DNA from: a candidate division KSB1 bacterium
GTDB taxonomy: Bacteria > Zhuqueibacterota > Zhuqueibacteria > JANLFK01 > Oleimicrobiaceae
NCBI GenBank assembly: GCA_034506335.1
Contig: JAPDPR010000039.1
Coordinates: 1 to 37,463, forward strand
Length of the DNA: 37,463 bases
Direction of reading: 5' to 3'
Shown here: piece after piece, positions 1-7,448 of the stretch
Layout: each line of letters opens with the position of its first letter
Position numbering within the stretch: the first letter of the stretch is position 1
Notes under the pieces: generated by a model
What the model saw: the letters and a program-made list of their open reading frames with translations, nothing else
Told to the model about the DNA's origin: nothing
Databases searched by the model: none
Made by a program: the position numbers and the translations under genes

Positions 1-1195
1 AAAACCCTGCCACCATCATCACCAAGGCTGCTACTAAGGCCGGCGCGAGGGCTTGGGGTGCCATGTCCATGAACCACCAATAGACGAAGAATGTCACCAC
101 CCCTACTGCGGCCAGGCCAGCGAAGACCACTTTGACATTGATGTCGCGGTCAGTGCGCAGAGTAGCCTGCTGTGCTCCTGCGGCCTTGCGCACGTCCTCT
201 ACCGACCGCTTGATGCCTCCGGCCAGACTCTTACGCATGCGGAAAAGGGTGTACGCTGCACTCATCAGCATGCCGCCAATGGCAATTGGCCTGACCGCGT
301 TGGCAAACATGTTCTCGGCTACCTCGGTCCAGGTCATGCTCCCCTCTTCAACCAAAGGCGCATACTGAGGTGCCAAGAGCAGCACCAAAAGGGGCACGAA
401 CAATCCCCAGGAGAGCGCTCCTCCGGCGAAGTTGAGTGCCGCCAAACGCGGCCCGATGATGTACCCCACACCCAGGAACGCCGGACTCAACGCAGGCGTC
501 TTCAGCAGGAAGCCGCCACTGGTCTCCACTCCGGCAAAACCCTTTGTAGCCGTGCCGGGAATAATCTTCCTTGCCACTTGCACAAAGTGTTCCCACTTGC
601 CGGCGAAAATATTGACGGTCTTGAGAGCCTCAACCAGCCCGCCGATGCCCATGGCGTAGAAGAGGTACTGGGCGCCAGAGGCTCCCCCGCGTCCCGCCTT
701 GTGGATTTCCCCGGCTGCCACCGACTCCGGAAAGGGCAGCTCTGGGTCGTCCACCATCATCCGGCGCAGAAGAGTCACGAAGAGGATGCCCGCGGCGCCG
801 CCCACCAGCATGATGACGCTGGAACGCAAGTAGCCTGCAGTGCTGCCGAAAAACTCCGGTGTCCAGACGCCGGCGATCAGAAATGCAGGCAACGTAAAGA
901 TTGCCCCGGCAGCCACCGACTCTCCGATAGACCCCACCGTTCTGGACAGGTTTTCTTCCAGAATGTTGCTGTCCTTGAAAAAGCGCAAGATGGCCATGCT
1001 GAGCACTGCTGCCGGGTAGGTGGCAGCGATGGTCATGCCCGCCTTGAGCCCCAGGTAGGCGTTGGCCGCCCCAAGTACTACCGCCATGACCAGGCCAGGG
1101 ACAAGCGCCCTGAGGGTGAACTCTTTGAGTTCCATGTGGGGCGGCACGAAAGGTTTGTACTCCCGCTTCCCGCCCTGCTGCTTTGCTTCCGCCAT
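1..1195 (-). CDS. OPT-family oligopeptide transporter, N-terminal part
   Basis: Open without interruption from an ATG at 1195 to the window edge, giving about 398 codons; the C-terminal part lies outside. The N-terminus carries the OPT hallmark around residues 41-65 (NAYLGLKAGMT followed by PAAVLSMAILR). Hydrophobic segments follow at roughly residues 26-51, 53-71, 91-109 and 122-140, with more after residue 180. OPT proteins are proton-coupled inner-membrane importers of small peptides or metal chelates; the substrate here cannot be read from sequence. The start is supported by GAGGAGG just upstream of the ATG and by a promoter at 1297-1325. The gene is divergent from the one at 1461. Confidence 0.85.
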   Translation of the reverse strand, partial: MAEAKQQGGKREYKPFVPPHMELKEFTLRALVPGLVMAVVLGAANAYLGLKAGMTIAATYPAAVLSMAILRFFKDSNILEENLSRTVGSIGESVAAGAIFTLPAFLIAGVWTPEFFGSTAGYLRSSVIMLVGGAAGILFVTLLRRMMVDDPELPFPESVAAGEIHKAGRGGASGAQYLFYAMGIGGLVEALKTVNIFAGKWEHFVQVARKIIPGTATKGFAGVETSGGFLLKTPALSPAFLGVGYIIGPRLAALNFAGGALSWGLFVPLLVLLLAPQYAPLVEEGSMTWTEVAENMFANAVRPIAIGGMLMSAAYTLFRMRKSLAGGIKRSVEDVRKAAGAQQATLRTDRDINVKVVFAGLAAVGVVTFFVYWWFMDMAPQALAPALVAALVMMVAGF

Positions 1196-1296
1196 GCGTT
1201 CCCTCCTCTGTTGCTTTCTCCTCGCTTCAGTCCGCTCCACCGGCACGCCTCCCTCCCCGCGGCGCACGCTCCGCGCCCACGTCGCGAAGTGCCAGC

Positions 1297-1325
1297 AACT
1301 TAAAACAAAATGTGCTAAAAGTCAA
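1297..1325 (-). promoter_or_regulatory. Sigma-70-type promoter for the OPT transporter
   Basis: On the minus strand, -35 TTGACT (1325-1320) and -10 TAAGTT (1302-1297) are separated by exactly 17 nt. It lies about 100 nt upstream of the OPT start codon in an A/T-rich patch within G+C-rich DNA. Confidence 0.6.
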
Positions 1326-1460
1326 GTGGAAAAATCTGCCGGGGGAACACAGAACAGGGACCGTATCCCCCCTGCACTCATTCCCTGACCAGCAAAGCCT
1401 GGAACCATCGCCCTGGCGATACGTTCAACGGACAGTGCAGACCCGTGAAGGCCACCTGTC

Positions 1461-2429
1461 ATGAGACCCCTGGTAAAGCCACTCCTCATCGCGCTCGCTC
1501 TCCACGTGGCGGCGGCGCTCATCCTGGTGGCGATCCGCATGCCGCTGCCATGGAGGGTGACCGGGCTGGAGCTGAGCCTTATGCCACCGCCAGCCGAGCA
1601 AGCCCGCCCCATTCCCCGGCGCGTGCGTAGCCAGGCCATCCAGGCACCTCCCCTAGTGACAGTAGGGCCTGATCATGTTCTCCCCCAGCAGGCAGACACG
1701 GTACGAACTGTCCTACCCGCGCCGCTAACGGCAGCCGACGTGCTCCGCGGGGCAACTGACTCCCTCCGCGCGCAAGCGGCCCGCCGATGGGCGCTGTTCC
1801 ATCAGCCCCTGCCTGACTCGCTTTTGCTTCCCACTCCTGCGGAGCTGCTCATGCAACGCTTAGCGCGCTATGGCCCGCCTTTCGGCGACCCCCATGCGCC
1901 ACCCTCCGGGGATCGCGTTGGGGATGAGATTTACAAGAGGGGTACCGGTCACGGGAGGCTGACCGATGTGGGGTCGCTGCTACAAAAGCTGACCGCCAAG
2001 CGCGCCGCGCCACCCCCGCGCATCACCCGCGAGCCCAGCCTGCAGGAGCTCTGCGTGCTGAAGGAGCTCTGGCGAGCCGGCAGCGCCAGTGGACCCCAGC
2101 TTTATCGGCAGCTCGACCCCGCCCTTGTTCCCTCAGCAGAATGGCTTGATCGCGTGCTGGAGGAGATGGCCGAGCGCGGCCTCGTACGTCGGCGCCTGGT
2201 CTCACCGCAGGACGTCCTCACAGTGAGTACGCCACTTGGCACCATGGAAGTGGAACGCAACCAACTCAACAAGCTGAACCGGGTGTACGAGTACAGGCCG
2301 GCCATCAGCCGCGAAGCAGTCCTGCACTATCTCCAGGGCGCGCTGTTGGAACACAGCGCAGGCGACTCCTCCGGTCAAGCGCACAAACGTCTCATGGAGA
2401 AGCTGCTCATTCTGGCGAGGGAGCAGTGA
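1461..2429 (+). CDS. Membrane-anchored protein with TonB-like N-terminus and winged-helix-like C-terminus
   Basis: The protein has 322 aa and no family I can name. Residues 8-26 form one hydrophobic segment containing a His (ALALHVAAALILV), followed by a proline-rich stretch (MPPPAEQARPIPRR), the arrangement of TonB-type N-termini. A low-complexity linker runs to about residue 185. Residues 191-250 read as a BlaI/PadR-like winged helix: LQELCVLKELW, then SGPQLYRQLD, then a recognition-type helix ending EEMAERGLVRRR. A charged helical tail follows. No strong ribosome site is visible before the ATG, but the membrane segment begins right after it. It is convergent with the reductase gene 8 nt away. 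If the N-terminus is cytoplasmic, the winged helix would face the periplasm, so topology decides the function. Confidence 0.6.
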   Translation: MRPLVKPLLIALALHVAAALILVAIRMPLPWRVTGLELSLMPPPAEQARPIPRRVRSQAIQAPPLVTVGPDHVLPQQADTVRTVLPAPLTAADVLRGATDSLRAQAARRWALFHQPLPDSLLLPTPAELLMQRLARYGPPFGDPHAPPSGDRVGDEIYKRGTGHGRLTDVGSLLQKLTAKRAAPPPRITREPSLQELCVLKELWRAGSASGPQLYRQLDPALVPSAEWLDRVLEEMAERGLVRRRLVSPQDVLTVSTPLGTMEVERNQLNKLNRVYEYRPAISREAVLHYLQGALLEHSAGDSSGQAHKRLMEKLLILAREQ

Positions 2430-2437
2430 AAACCGAG

Positions 2438-3412
2438 CTATAGCCACCCTTGAGCACGATACCAGGCGGCGGTTTGCGCCACGCCCTCGGCCACATCGAC
2501 GCGCGGCGCAAATCCGAGGTCTTGCTTGGCGCGCGTATTGTCACAGACCCAGTAGCGCTGGCGCATCTCCCTGACCTTGTCGCGACTGAGCAGCGCCGGT
2601 TTCCCGCCCACCCGGGCCATAAGCTCCGACACGGTCCCTACTACAGGGAGAACCACCTCCGGTACGCGAATCCTCACACACCTCTTGCCCAGAACCGAGG
2701 CGATCTGCTGAGCAAAAAGCTCCCAGTCCACCGGCTGATCATTGCACAAGAAGTAAGTTTTCCCCAGGGCTTGTGGGGTGGTGGCAGCCAACAAGAGGCC
2801 CTCGACCAGGTCCTGCACGTGAATGAGGCTGACGAGTCGACGTTTGGAGCCCACAAGGGGACATAGACCACGCGCCGCTAAGCGAAACAGCGCCAACACA
2901 TCGGTGTCACGCGGACCGTAGACCACCGGCGGCCTGACGATCACGGCGGGGCCGGTCTTGGCGTACTCTTGCACGAGCAATTCTGCCTGGAGCTTGCTTT
3001 TGCCATAGGCCGTAATCGGGGTCGGCGGGTCGTATTCAGTCTTCGCCCGCTGGCCGTCGCTGGGCCCTGCTGCTGCCTGGCTCGAGACAAAAACCACGCG
3101 CGGATTGCCCCTCTCGCGACAGGCATCCAACAGACGTGCTGTTCCCTGGGTGTTGGCCACGAAATACCCTTCGGGTGTAAGGGACTTGGTAGCCCCGGCT
3201 AAGTGGAACACCACATCCACACCTTCCAGGGCTCCCTGGAGCGAGGCAGGGCTATCCAGGCTACCATATGTAAGCTGAACGTCTAGGCCCTGCAACCAGC
3301 GGAGGTTACTTGTCTTACGGACAAGGCAGCGCACCTCGGCCCCCTGAGCCAGAAGCCTCTCCACGAGGTGGCTGCCGATAAACCCATTTGCGCCTGTCAC
3401 CAAAGCTTTCAC
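2438..3412 (-). CDS. NAD(P)-dependent epimerase/dehydratase, candidate ceramide-pathway reductase (CerR-like)
   Basis: This is a 324-aa extended short-chain dehydrogenase. The Rossmann glycine motif TGANGFIG is at residues 7-14, and the catalytic YGKSK sits near residue 150 after the VFVSS strand. It starts at GTG 3412 with AAGGAG six bases upstream. A promoter lies at 3451-3479. The gene is divergent from serine palmitoyltransferase and the GNAT acyltransferase. In Caulobacter an epimerase/dehydratase of this class (CerR) reduces 3-ketosphinganine and works with Spt and bCerS. The proximity here suggests the same step, but SDR sequence alone does not fix the substrate; a nucleotide-sugar epimerase/reductase is the alternative. 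The fold call is firm and the pathway role is inference. Confidence 0.85.
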   Translation of the reverse strand: MKALVTGANGFIGSHLVERLLAQGAEVRCLVRKTSNLRWLQGLDVQLTYGSLDSPASLQGALEGVDVVFHLAGATKSLTPEGYFVANTQGTARLLDACRERGNPRVVFVSSQAAAGPSDGQRAKTEYDPPTPITAYGKSKLQAELLVQEYAKTGPAVIVRPPVVYGPRDTDVLALFRLAARGLCPLVGSKRRLVSLIHVQDLVEGLLLAATTPQALGKTYFLCNDQPVDWELFAQQIASVLGKRCVRIRVPEVVLPVVGTVSELMARVGGKPALLSRDKVREMRQRYWVCDNTRAKQDLGFAPRVDVAEGVAQTAAWYRAQGWL

Positions 3413-3450
3413 CTTTGTCTCCTTTTCCCTGTGCCGACCGATCTTTTTTC

Positions 3451-3479
3451 ATTGTACGGAAAAGGACGCAAAAAAACAA
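3451..3479 (-). promoter_or_regulatory. Promoter for the CerR-like gene
   Basis: On the minus strand, -35 TTGTTT (3479-3474), a 17-nt spacer, and -10 TACAAT (3456-3451). The predicted transcription start falls about 30 nt before the GTG start codon. Confidence 0.55.
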
Positions 3480-3877
3480 GAACCTTTTTGTGCTGGCGCG
3501 CTGTGTGTCAGCAGGGGTTTGCTGTCCTTGCGGGACGGTTCCCGAGCTTGCTGGGCGGCTTGGGCTGCCTCCGCCTTTGTGGCAGGCTTGCCTTTCACCG
3601 CAGGTTTACGCGTAGCGCGAGCCTTCACCTGCTTCCGCGCACCAGAGAAGGGCCAGTCGCGGTCGGTGTGCTTCCGCCGCCCGCTCGTGCACGAAGACCA
3701 TCGGTCAGCCGGCACGCCTGCCGAAGGAGGAACCTGTATCACCACCAGAAACCCCTCTCGGTGGGACCATGACGATGCACCGGAGAGCGCTGGCGTGACG
3801 TCACCTCTCCTCGCCCCGGGCGCTGAAGGGGCCCTCAGCCATTCTCGTCGCCCGACCGCCGTCACCTGCCTTTTTCC
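3480..3877. other. About 400-nt gap between divergent promoters, no convincing gene
   Basis: This stretch separates the two divergent promoters of the sphingolipid locus. Open frames cross it on both strands, including one on the minus strand (3449-3865) whose C-terminal third is rich in Lys, Ala and Arg. That frame runs into the -10 and -35 elements of the CerR-like gene, lacks a clear ribosome site and has no recognisable domain. I see no RNA gene or repeat here. It could hold operators for the divergent promoters. Confidence 0.4.
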
Positions 3878-3906
3878 TTGACATTTGTCGTTTTGTTCCG
3901 TATATT
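3878..3906 (+). promoter_or_regulatory. Promoter for the spt-acyltransferase operon
   Basis: A consensus promoter: -35 TTGACA (3878-3883), 17-nt spacer, -10 TATATT (3901-3906). The predicted leader to the GTG start at 4015 is about 100 nt. Confidence 0.8.
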
Positions 3907-4014
3907 AACTATAACATGCGGAAGACCTGAACCACATCGGCACCGCAGCACACGCCCAGCCGCTGTGCGCTCTGCCTGTACATGCCTTTTTCTACCAGCA
4001 GTGAGGAGGTTGCC

Positions 4015-5199
4015 GTGGACCTGTTCGACAAGTGTAAGAGCTTTACGCGCGCCCGCGAGGCGATGGCCGCAGGTTACTATCCCTACTTTCAGCCTATCGA
4101 GTCGGGAGCCGCCAATGAGGTTGTCATGAAGGGAAGGAAGGTCATCATGATCGGCTCCAACAACTACATGGGGCTGACCCAAGACCCGCGCGTCAAGGAG
4201 GCGGCCATCAAGGCGGTACAGAAGTACGGCTCCGGCTGCACCGGCTCGCGCTACTTGAATGGCACGCTGGACATTCACGTGGAGCTTGAAGAGCGCCTGG
4301 CTGCGTTCATGAAGCGGGAAGCAGCCTTGGTCTTTTCCACCGGCATGCAGACCAACCTGGGCACAATCTCGGCCATCGCCGGCAAGGACGATCTGATCTT
4401 TGGCGACCGCGACAACCACGCCTCCATTGTCGACGCTTGCCGCCTGTCGTTCGCCAAGCTCATCAAATTCCGCCACAATGACATGAACGATTTGGAGCGG
4501 CTCTTGGAGCGCTTTAAGGATCACGCCGGCGGCAAGCTGATTGTGGTCGACGGGGTCTTCAGCATGGGAGGGGATATCGTCAATCTGCCGCGCCTGGTGG
4601 AGCTGGCGCGCAAGTACGGCGCGCGCGTCATGGTGGACGACGCCCACTCCACGGGTGTCTTGGGGGCAAACGGCAGAGGCACGGGCGAGCACTTTGGCCT
4701 GGAAGACCAGGTCGACATCGTCATGTCCACCTTTAGCAAGTCGTTCGCCTCTATCGGCGGCTTTATCGCCGCTGACGAGGACGTCATCCACTATATCAAG
4801 CACGTCGCCCGCTCCTTTATCTTCTCTGCCAGTCCACCGCCGGCAGCAGTGGCTACGGTGCTCGCCTGTCTGGACATTATCATTAAGGAACCAGAACGGC
4901 GCGAGAGGCTCTGGGCCAATGTGCGCAAGATGAAGAAGGGCTTCCAGGAGCTCGGTTTCAACACCGGCAACAGCGAGACGCCCATCATCCCCATCATTAT
5001 CGGCGACGACATGCAGACCTTCATGCTGTGGAAGCGTCTGTTTGAGGACGGTGTGTTCACCAACCCGGTGGTCAGCCCGGCCGTGCCGCCAGGCATGTCC
5101 CTGCTCCGCACCAGCTACATGGCGACACACACCGATGAAGAGCTGGACATCGTCCTGGAAAAGTTCAAGGTACACGGCAAGGCGCTTGGCATTATCTGA
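4015..5199 (+). CDS. spt: Serine palmitoyltransferase (PLP-dependent alpha-oxoamine synthase)
   Basis: A 394-aa alpha-oxoamine synthase, predicted to condense serine with a fatty acyl thioester to 3-ketosphinganine, the first step of sphingolipid synthesis. The PLP lysine is K242 in STFSKSFASIGG. Other signatures are GSNNYMGL, TGSRYLNGT, DRDNHASI, VDGVFSMGGD and DDAHSTGVLG. From memory, the sequence resembles Bacteroides Spt more than KBL or BioF, for instance in the N-terminal YYPYF and the late NPVVSPAVPPG and SYMATHT stretches. An in-frame ATG exists at 3982, but GTG 4015 has GAGGAGG five bases upstream and gives the family's usual N-terminus. The acyltransferase gene starts 11 nt after the stop. 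Glycine C-acetyltransferase is the main alternative. Confidence 0.85.
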   Translation: MDLFDKCKSFTRAREAMAAGYYPYFQPIESGAANEVVMKGRKVIMIGSNNYMGLTQDPRVKEAAIKAVQKYGSGCTGSRYLNGTLDIHVELEERLAAFMKREAALVFSTGMQTNLGTISAIAGKDDLIFGDRDNHASIVDACRLSFAKLIKFRHNDMNDLERLLERFKDHAGGKLIVVDGVFSMGGDIVNLPRLVELARKYGARVMVDDAHSTGVLGANGRGTGEHFGLEDQVDIVMSTFSKSFASIGGFIAADEDVIHYIKHVARSFIFSASPPPAAVATVLACLDIIIKEPERRERLWANVRKMKKGFQELGFNTGNSETPIIPIIIGDDMQTFMLWKRLFEDGVFTNPVVSPAVPPGMSLLRTSYMATHTDEELDIVLEKFKVHGKALGII

Positions 5200-5210
5200 A
5201 GGAAAGACCA

Positions 5211-6338
5211 ATGTCCGCAAGCAACGTGCCCATTGTTCGCCCGGTGGCTTCCCGGCGCGACCTAGACCGCTTCGTCAAGTTGCCATGGAGTATCTACCGA
5301 GGGAACCCCTACTGGGTGCCCCCCCTTATTGTTGACGTCAAAAAGCTCCTGGACCGCAAGAAGAACCCATTCTTCCAACACTCCGAGGCGGAGTACTTTT
5401 TGGCTGAGCGTGACGGCCTGGTGGTGGGACGCATTGCGGCCATCGTCAACGACAACCATAACAAGTTTCACAATGAAAAGACTGGGTTCTTCGGCTTCTT
5501 CGAATGCATCAATGACCAGGAAGTGGCCAACGCGCTTTTCGACGCCGCCGCGTCGTGGCTGCGCAACAAGGGGATGGAGATCATGCGCGGCCCCATGAAC
5601 CCCAGCACCAACGACACCATCGGCCTCCTGTTGGACGCCTACGACAAGCCGCCGGTGATCATGATGACCTACAACCCGCCCTACTACGTGGACTTGGTGA
5701 ACGGCTATGGCATGACCAAGGTCATGGATGTCTACGCCTACTGGATGGACGCCTCACAGCCTTTGCCCGAGAAGCTGATCCGGGTAACGGAAAAGGTCAG
5801 GACCAAGGAAGGGCTGCAGTTTCGCAGCATTAACATGAAGGACTTTTGGGGGGAGGTAGATCGCATCCATCAGATCTACAACAAGGCGTGGAGCTACAAC
5901 TGGGGCTTTGTGCCGATGACCACCGAGGAGTTTCACCACCTGGCCAAAGACTTGAAGTCGGTGGTGGACCCTGACCTCGCCTTCATCGCTGAGATGAACG
6001 GCCAGCCAGTTGGCTTCTGTTTGACCCTGCCCGATTTTAACCAGGCCCTGCATAAGATCAACGGCCGCCTCTTACCGTTCGGAATCTTCAAACTACTTTA
6101 CTATGCGCGGAAGATCAATCAGGCACGCGTGATCACCATGGGCGTCATTCGCGAGTACCAAAAACGGGGCATTGACGGCTTGTTTTACCTGGAGACCTAC
6201 CGCAGGGCTGTAGCCAAGGGATACAAGGGCGGCGAGTTCTCCTGGGTGCTAGAGAACAATGTAATGATGCGCCGCACGGCGGAGATGATGGGCGGCAAGA
6301 TCTACAAGACCTACCGCATCTACGACTACAAGTTGTGA
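5211..6338 (+). CDS. GNAT-superfamily N-acyltransferase, candidate bacterial ceramide synthase (bCerS-like)
   Basis: The protein has 375 aa and no signal peptide or membrane segment. The N-terminal half holds a GNAT-like strand pattern (YFLAERDGLVVGRIAAI) and a conserved-looking MRGPMNPSTND segment. The C-terminal half holds a second GNAT-like core (FIAEMNGQPVGF, then TMGVIREYQKRGI, which resembles the acyl-CoA-binding region). Proteins of this size and type, often annotated YghO-like or plain GNAT, include the Caulobacter bacterial ceramide synthase that N-acylates sphinganine. The gene is co-transcribed with spt at 11 nt spacing, with AAGGAAAG before the ATG. The pairing supports ceramide formation; the acyl donor and exact acceptor cannot be read. 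It is convergent with the zinc-ribbon gene. Confidence 0.75.
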   Translation: MSASNVPIVRPVASRRDLDRFVKLPWSIYRGNPYWVPPLIVDVKKLLDRKKNPFFQHSEAEYFLAERDGLVVGRIAAIVNDNHNKFHNEKTGFFGFFECINDQEVANALFDAAASWLRNKGMEIMRGPMNPSTNDTIGLLLDAYDKPPVIMMTYNPPYYVDLVNGYGMTKVMDVYAYWMDASQPLPEKLIRVTEKVRTKEGLQFRSINMKDFWGEVDRIHQIYNKAWSYNWGFVPMTTEEFHHLAKDLKSVVDPDLAFIAEMNGQPVGFCLTLPDFNQALHKINGRLLPFGIFKLLYYARKINQARVITMGVIREYQKRGIDGLFYLETYRRAVAKGYKGGEFSWVLENNVMMRRTAEMMGGKIYKTYRIYDYKL

Positions 6339-6347
6339 CGGCGGAGG

Positions 6348-6683
6348 CTATTCCAACCAGTACAGAATACGCCCACAGTTCTCGCAGGTAATAACGGCTG
6401 CATCCTCGCGCCCCTTGGCGGCAAGTGAGGTGGGCAGCCGCATAAAGCAGCCCAGACAGGTGTCACCCTTGACCGGCACAATGGCACGCTTGTACCGCGC
6501 CTTCAGGCGCTCATAGGTGGCATAGAGGGGTTTGCCTATCTTTTCTTTGAGCTCCTCGCGTGCCTGTTCCAGTTTGTCCAGCGAGGGGGCCTCAAAGCCC
6601 AGTTGCTTAACATCTTCCACCTCGCGAATCATGATATCCAGGTCTTGAAGCGCCACCAGCAGCTCCAATTGTTTCTTGACCAT
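6348..6683 (-). CDS. Short C4-type zinc-ribbon protein
   Basis: The 111-aa protein has a charged helical N-terminal part (residues about 1-65, coiled-coil-like) and a C-terminal zinc ribbon with two CxxC knuckles, TCLGC and TCENC, ending GRILYWLE. This matches the C4 zinc-ribbon (DUF164-type) family, but members are usually about twice as long because of a longer coiled coil. The ATG at 6683 overlaps the stop of the upstream PTS gene (TGATG) and has GGAG within reach; an in-frame GTG three bases earlier is possible. It is the last gene of the manC operon. The molecular role is unknown. Confidence 0.75.
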   Translation of the reverse strand: MVKKQLELLVALQDLDIMIREVEDVKQLGFEAPSLDKLEQAREELKEKIGKPLYATYERLKARYKRAIVPVKGDTCLGCFMRLPTSLAAKGREDAAVITCENCGRILYWLE

Positions 6684-7147
6684 CACTCTTCTCCTTTGAT
6701 GACCGCGACAAACTCGGCATACGTCTTGGCGGCGAGCAAGCTCTTGCGGTTCTTGCTTTCGTTGACCAGCTCCACTAATCGTCCCAAAGCAGGCAGGTAG
6801 CGGCTGTTGAGCTCCTGCGGTGGGGCCAGGACCATGAAAAAGAGCTGCGCCGGTTTGCCATCAATCGCATCAAAGTCGATGGGCTCGGCGCTACGGCCAA
6901 AGGCGATGCTCACGTCAGGCACGGCCGTGGAGCGCCCGTGGGGGATTGCTACGCCCTTGCCTATGCCCGTACTTCCCAGGCTCTCCCTTTTGTGGAGCAT
7001 CTCCAGCACAATAGCGCGATTCCTAATCAGCCCTTGGCGGACAAAGGTATCGAGCAACTCCTCGAGTACCTCATCTTTGGTCTGTGCCCGCATGGGCACT
7101 ACAAAGCGCTCGGCCGAGAAAAGGCCGGCAAGCTCTTCACGTGTCAT
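6683..7147 (-). CDS. PTS EIIA domain protein (fructose/nitrogen type, PtsN-like)
   Basis: A single-domain EIIA of 154 aa. The phosphorylated His is H70 in GIGKGVAIPHG, followed by the family's SIAFGRS and later LFFMVLAPP strands. No EIIB or EIIC domain is attached or encoded nearby, so it fits a regulatory PtsN-type EIIA rather than a sugar importer. It overlaps the upstream hypothetical gene by 11 nt and the zinc-ribbon gene by one base, which implies translational coupling. GAGG lies upstream of the ATG. No rpoN or hpf neighbour, the usual ptsN company, is present. Confidence 0.85.
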   Translation of the reverse strand: MTREELAGLFSAERFVVPMRAQTKDEVLEELLDTFVRQGLIRNRAIVLEMLHKRESLGSTGIGKGVAIPHGRSTAVPDVSIAFGRSAEPIDFDAIDGKPAQLFFMVLAPPQELNSRYLPALGRLVELVNESKNRKSLLAAKTYAEFVAVIKGEE

Positions 7148-7448
7148 TGGCGTGTTCCTCCGATGGTGAAATGGGTCGAGGTTCCTGCTCCTGGCGCGCA
7201 GCGTCGATGACCCTTCGCACTGCTGGCATCACAAAGACCTGGTCAAGCTCAAGGCGAGCCAATTCGCGTGCCAACACGCGAATCTTTTTGCGCGTAGGCA
7301 GGGCCGCATTGGCGATCAGCAAACGCTGGTCCTCTACGCGGCACAGGCCGCCGTCGAAATCGCCTTTCTCATAGCGCAACTGGATGCCCAGCTGCGCCAC
7401 CAGCTCCTCCAAGGAGCGCAGGAGATCCTGGTCCTTCATTGCTTTCAC
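7137..7448 (-). CDS. Hypothetical 103-aa protein in the manC operon
   Basis: Not recognised. It is a small soluble protein: an N-terminal amphipathic helix (LLRSLEELVAQLGIQLRYE), a short strand region with GGLCRVEDQRLLIAN, then a helix rich in Arg and Leu (VLARELARLELDQVF). A charged tail overlaps the next gene. The GTG at 7448 overlaps the manC stop codon; an ATG at 7439 is an alternative start. Its place between two overlapping genes supports it being real. The sequence shows no catalytic motif. Confidence 0.7.
   Translation of the reverse strand: MKAMKDQDLLRSLEELVAQLGIQLRYEKGDFDGGLCRVEDQRLLIANAALPTRKKIRVLARELARLELDQVFVMPAVRRVIDAARQEQEPRPISPSEEHANDT

Noticed and set aside
53..1303. Long plus-strand open frame opposite the OPT gene
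   Set aside because: The minus strand encodes an uninterrupted OPT transporter with a promoter and ribosome site; the plus-strand translation is His/Arg-rich and has no motif.
3449..3865. Minus-strand open frame of 138 codons with a Lys/Ala/Arg-rich tail
   Set aside because: It has a GTG start without a good ribosome site, no recognisable domain, and its end runs through the -35 and -10 elements of the CerR-like gene. A histone-like basic protein cannot be excluded, but support is too thin.
3862..5220. Minus-strand open frame of 452 codons opposite spt
   Set aside because: It is antisense to a clear serine palmitoyltransferase with all motifs intact, and it covers the spt promoter.
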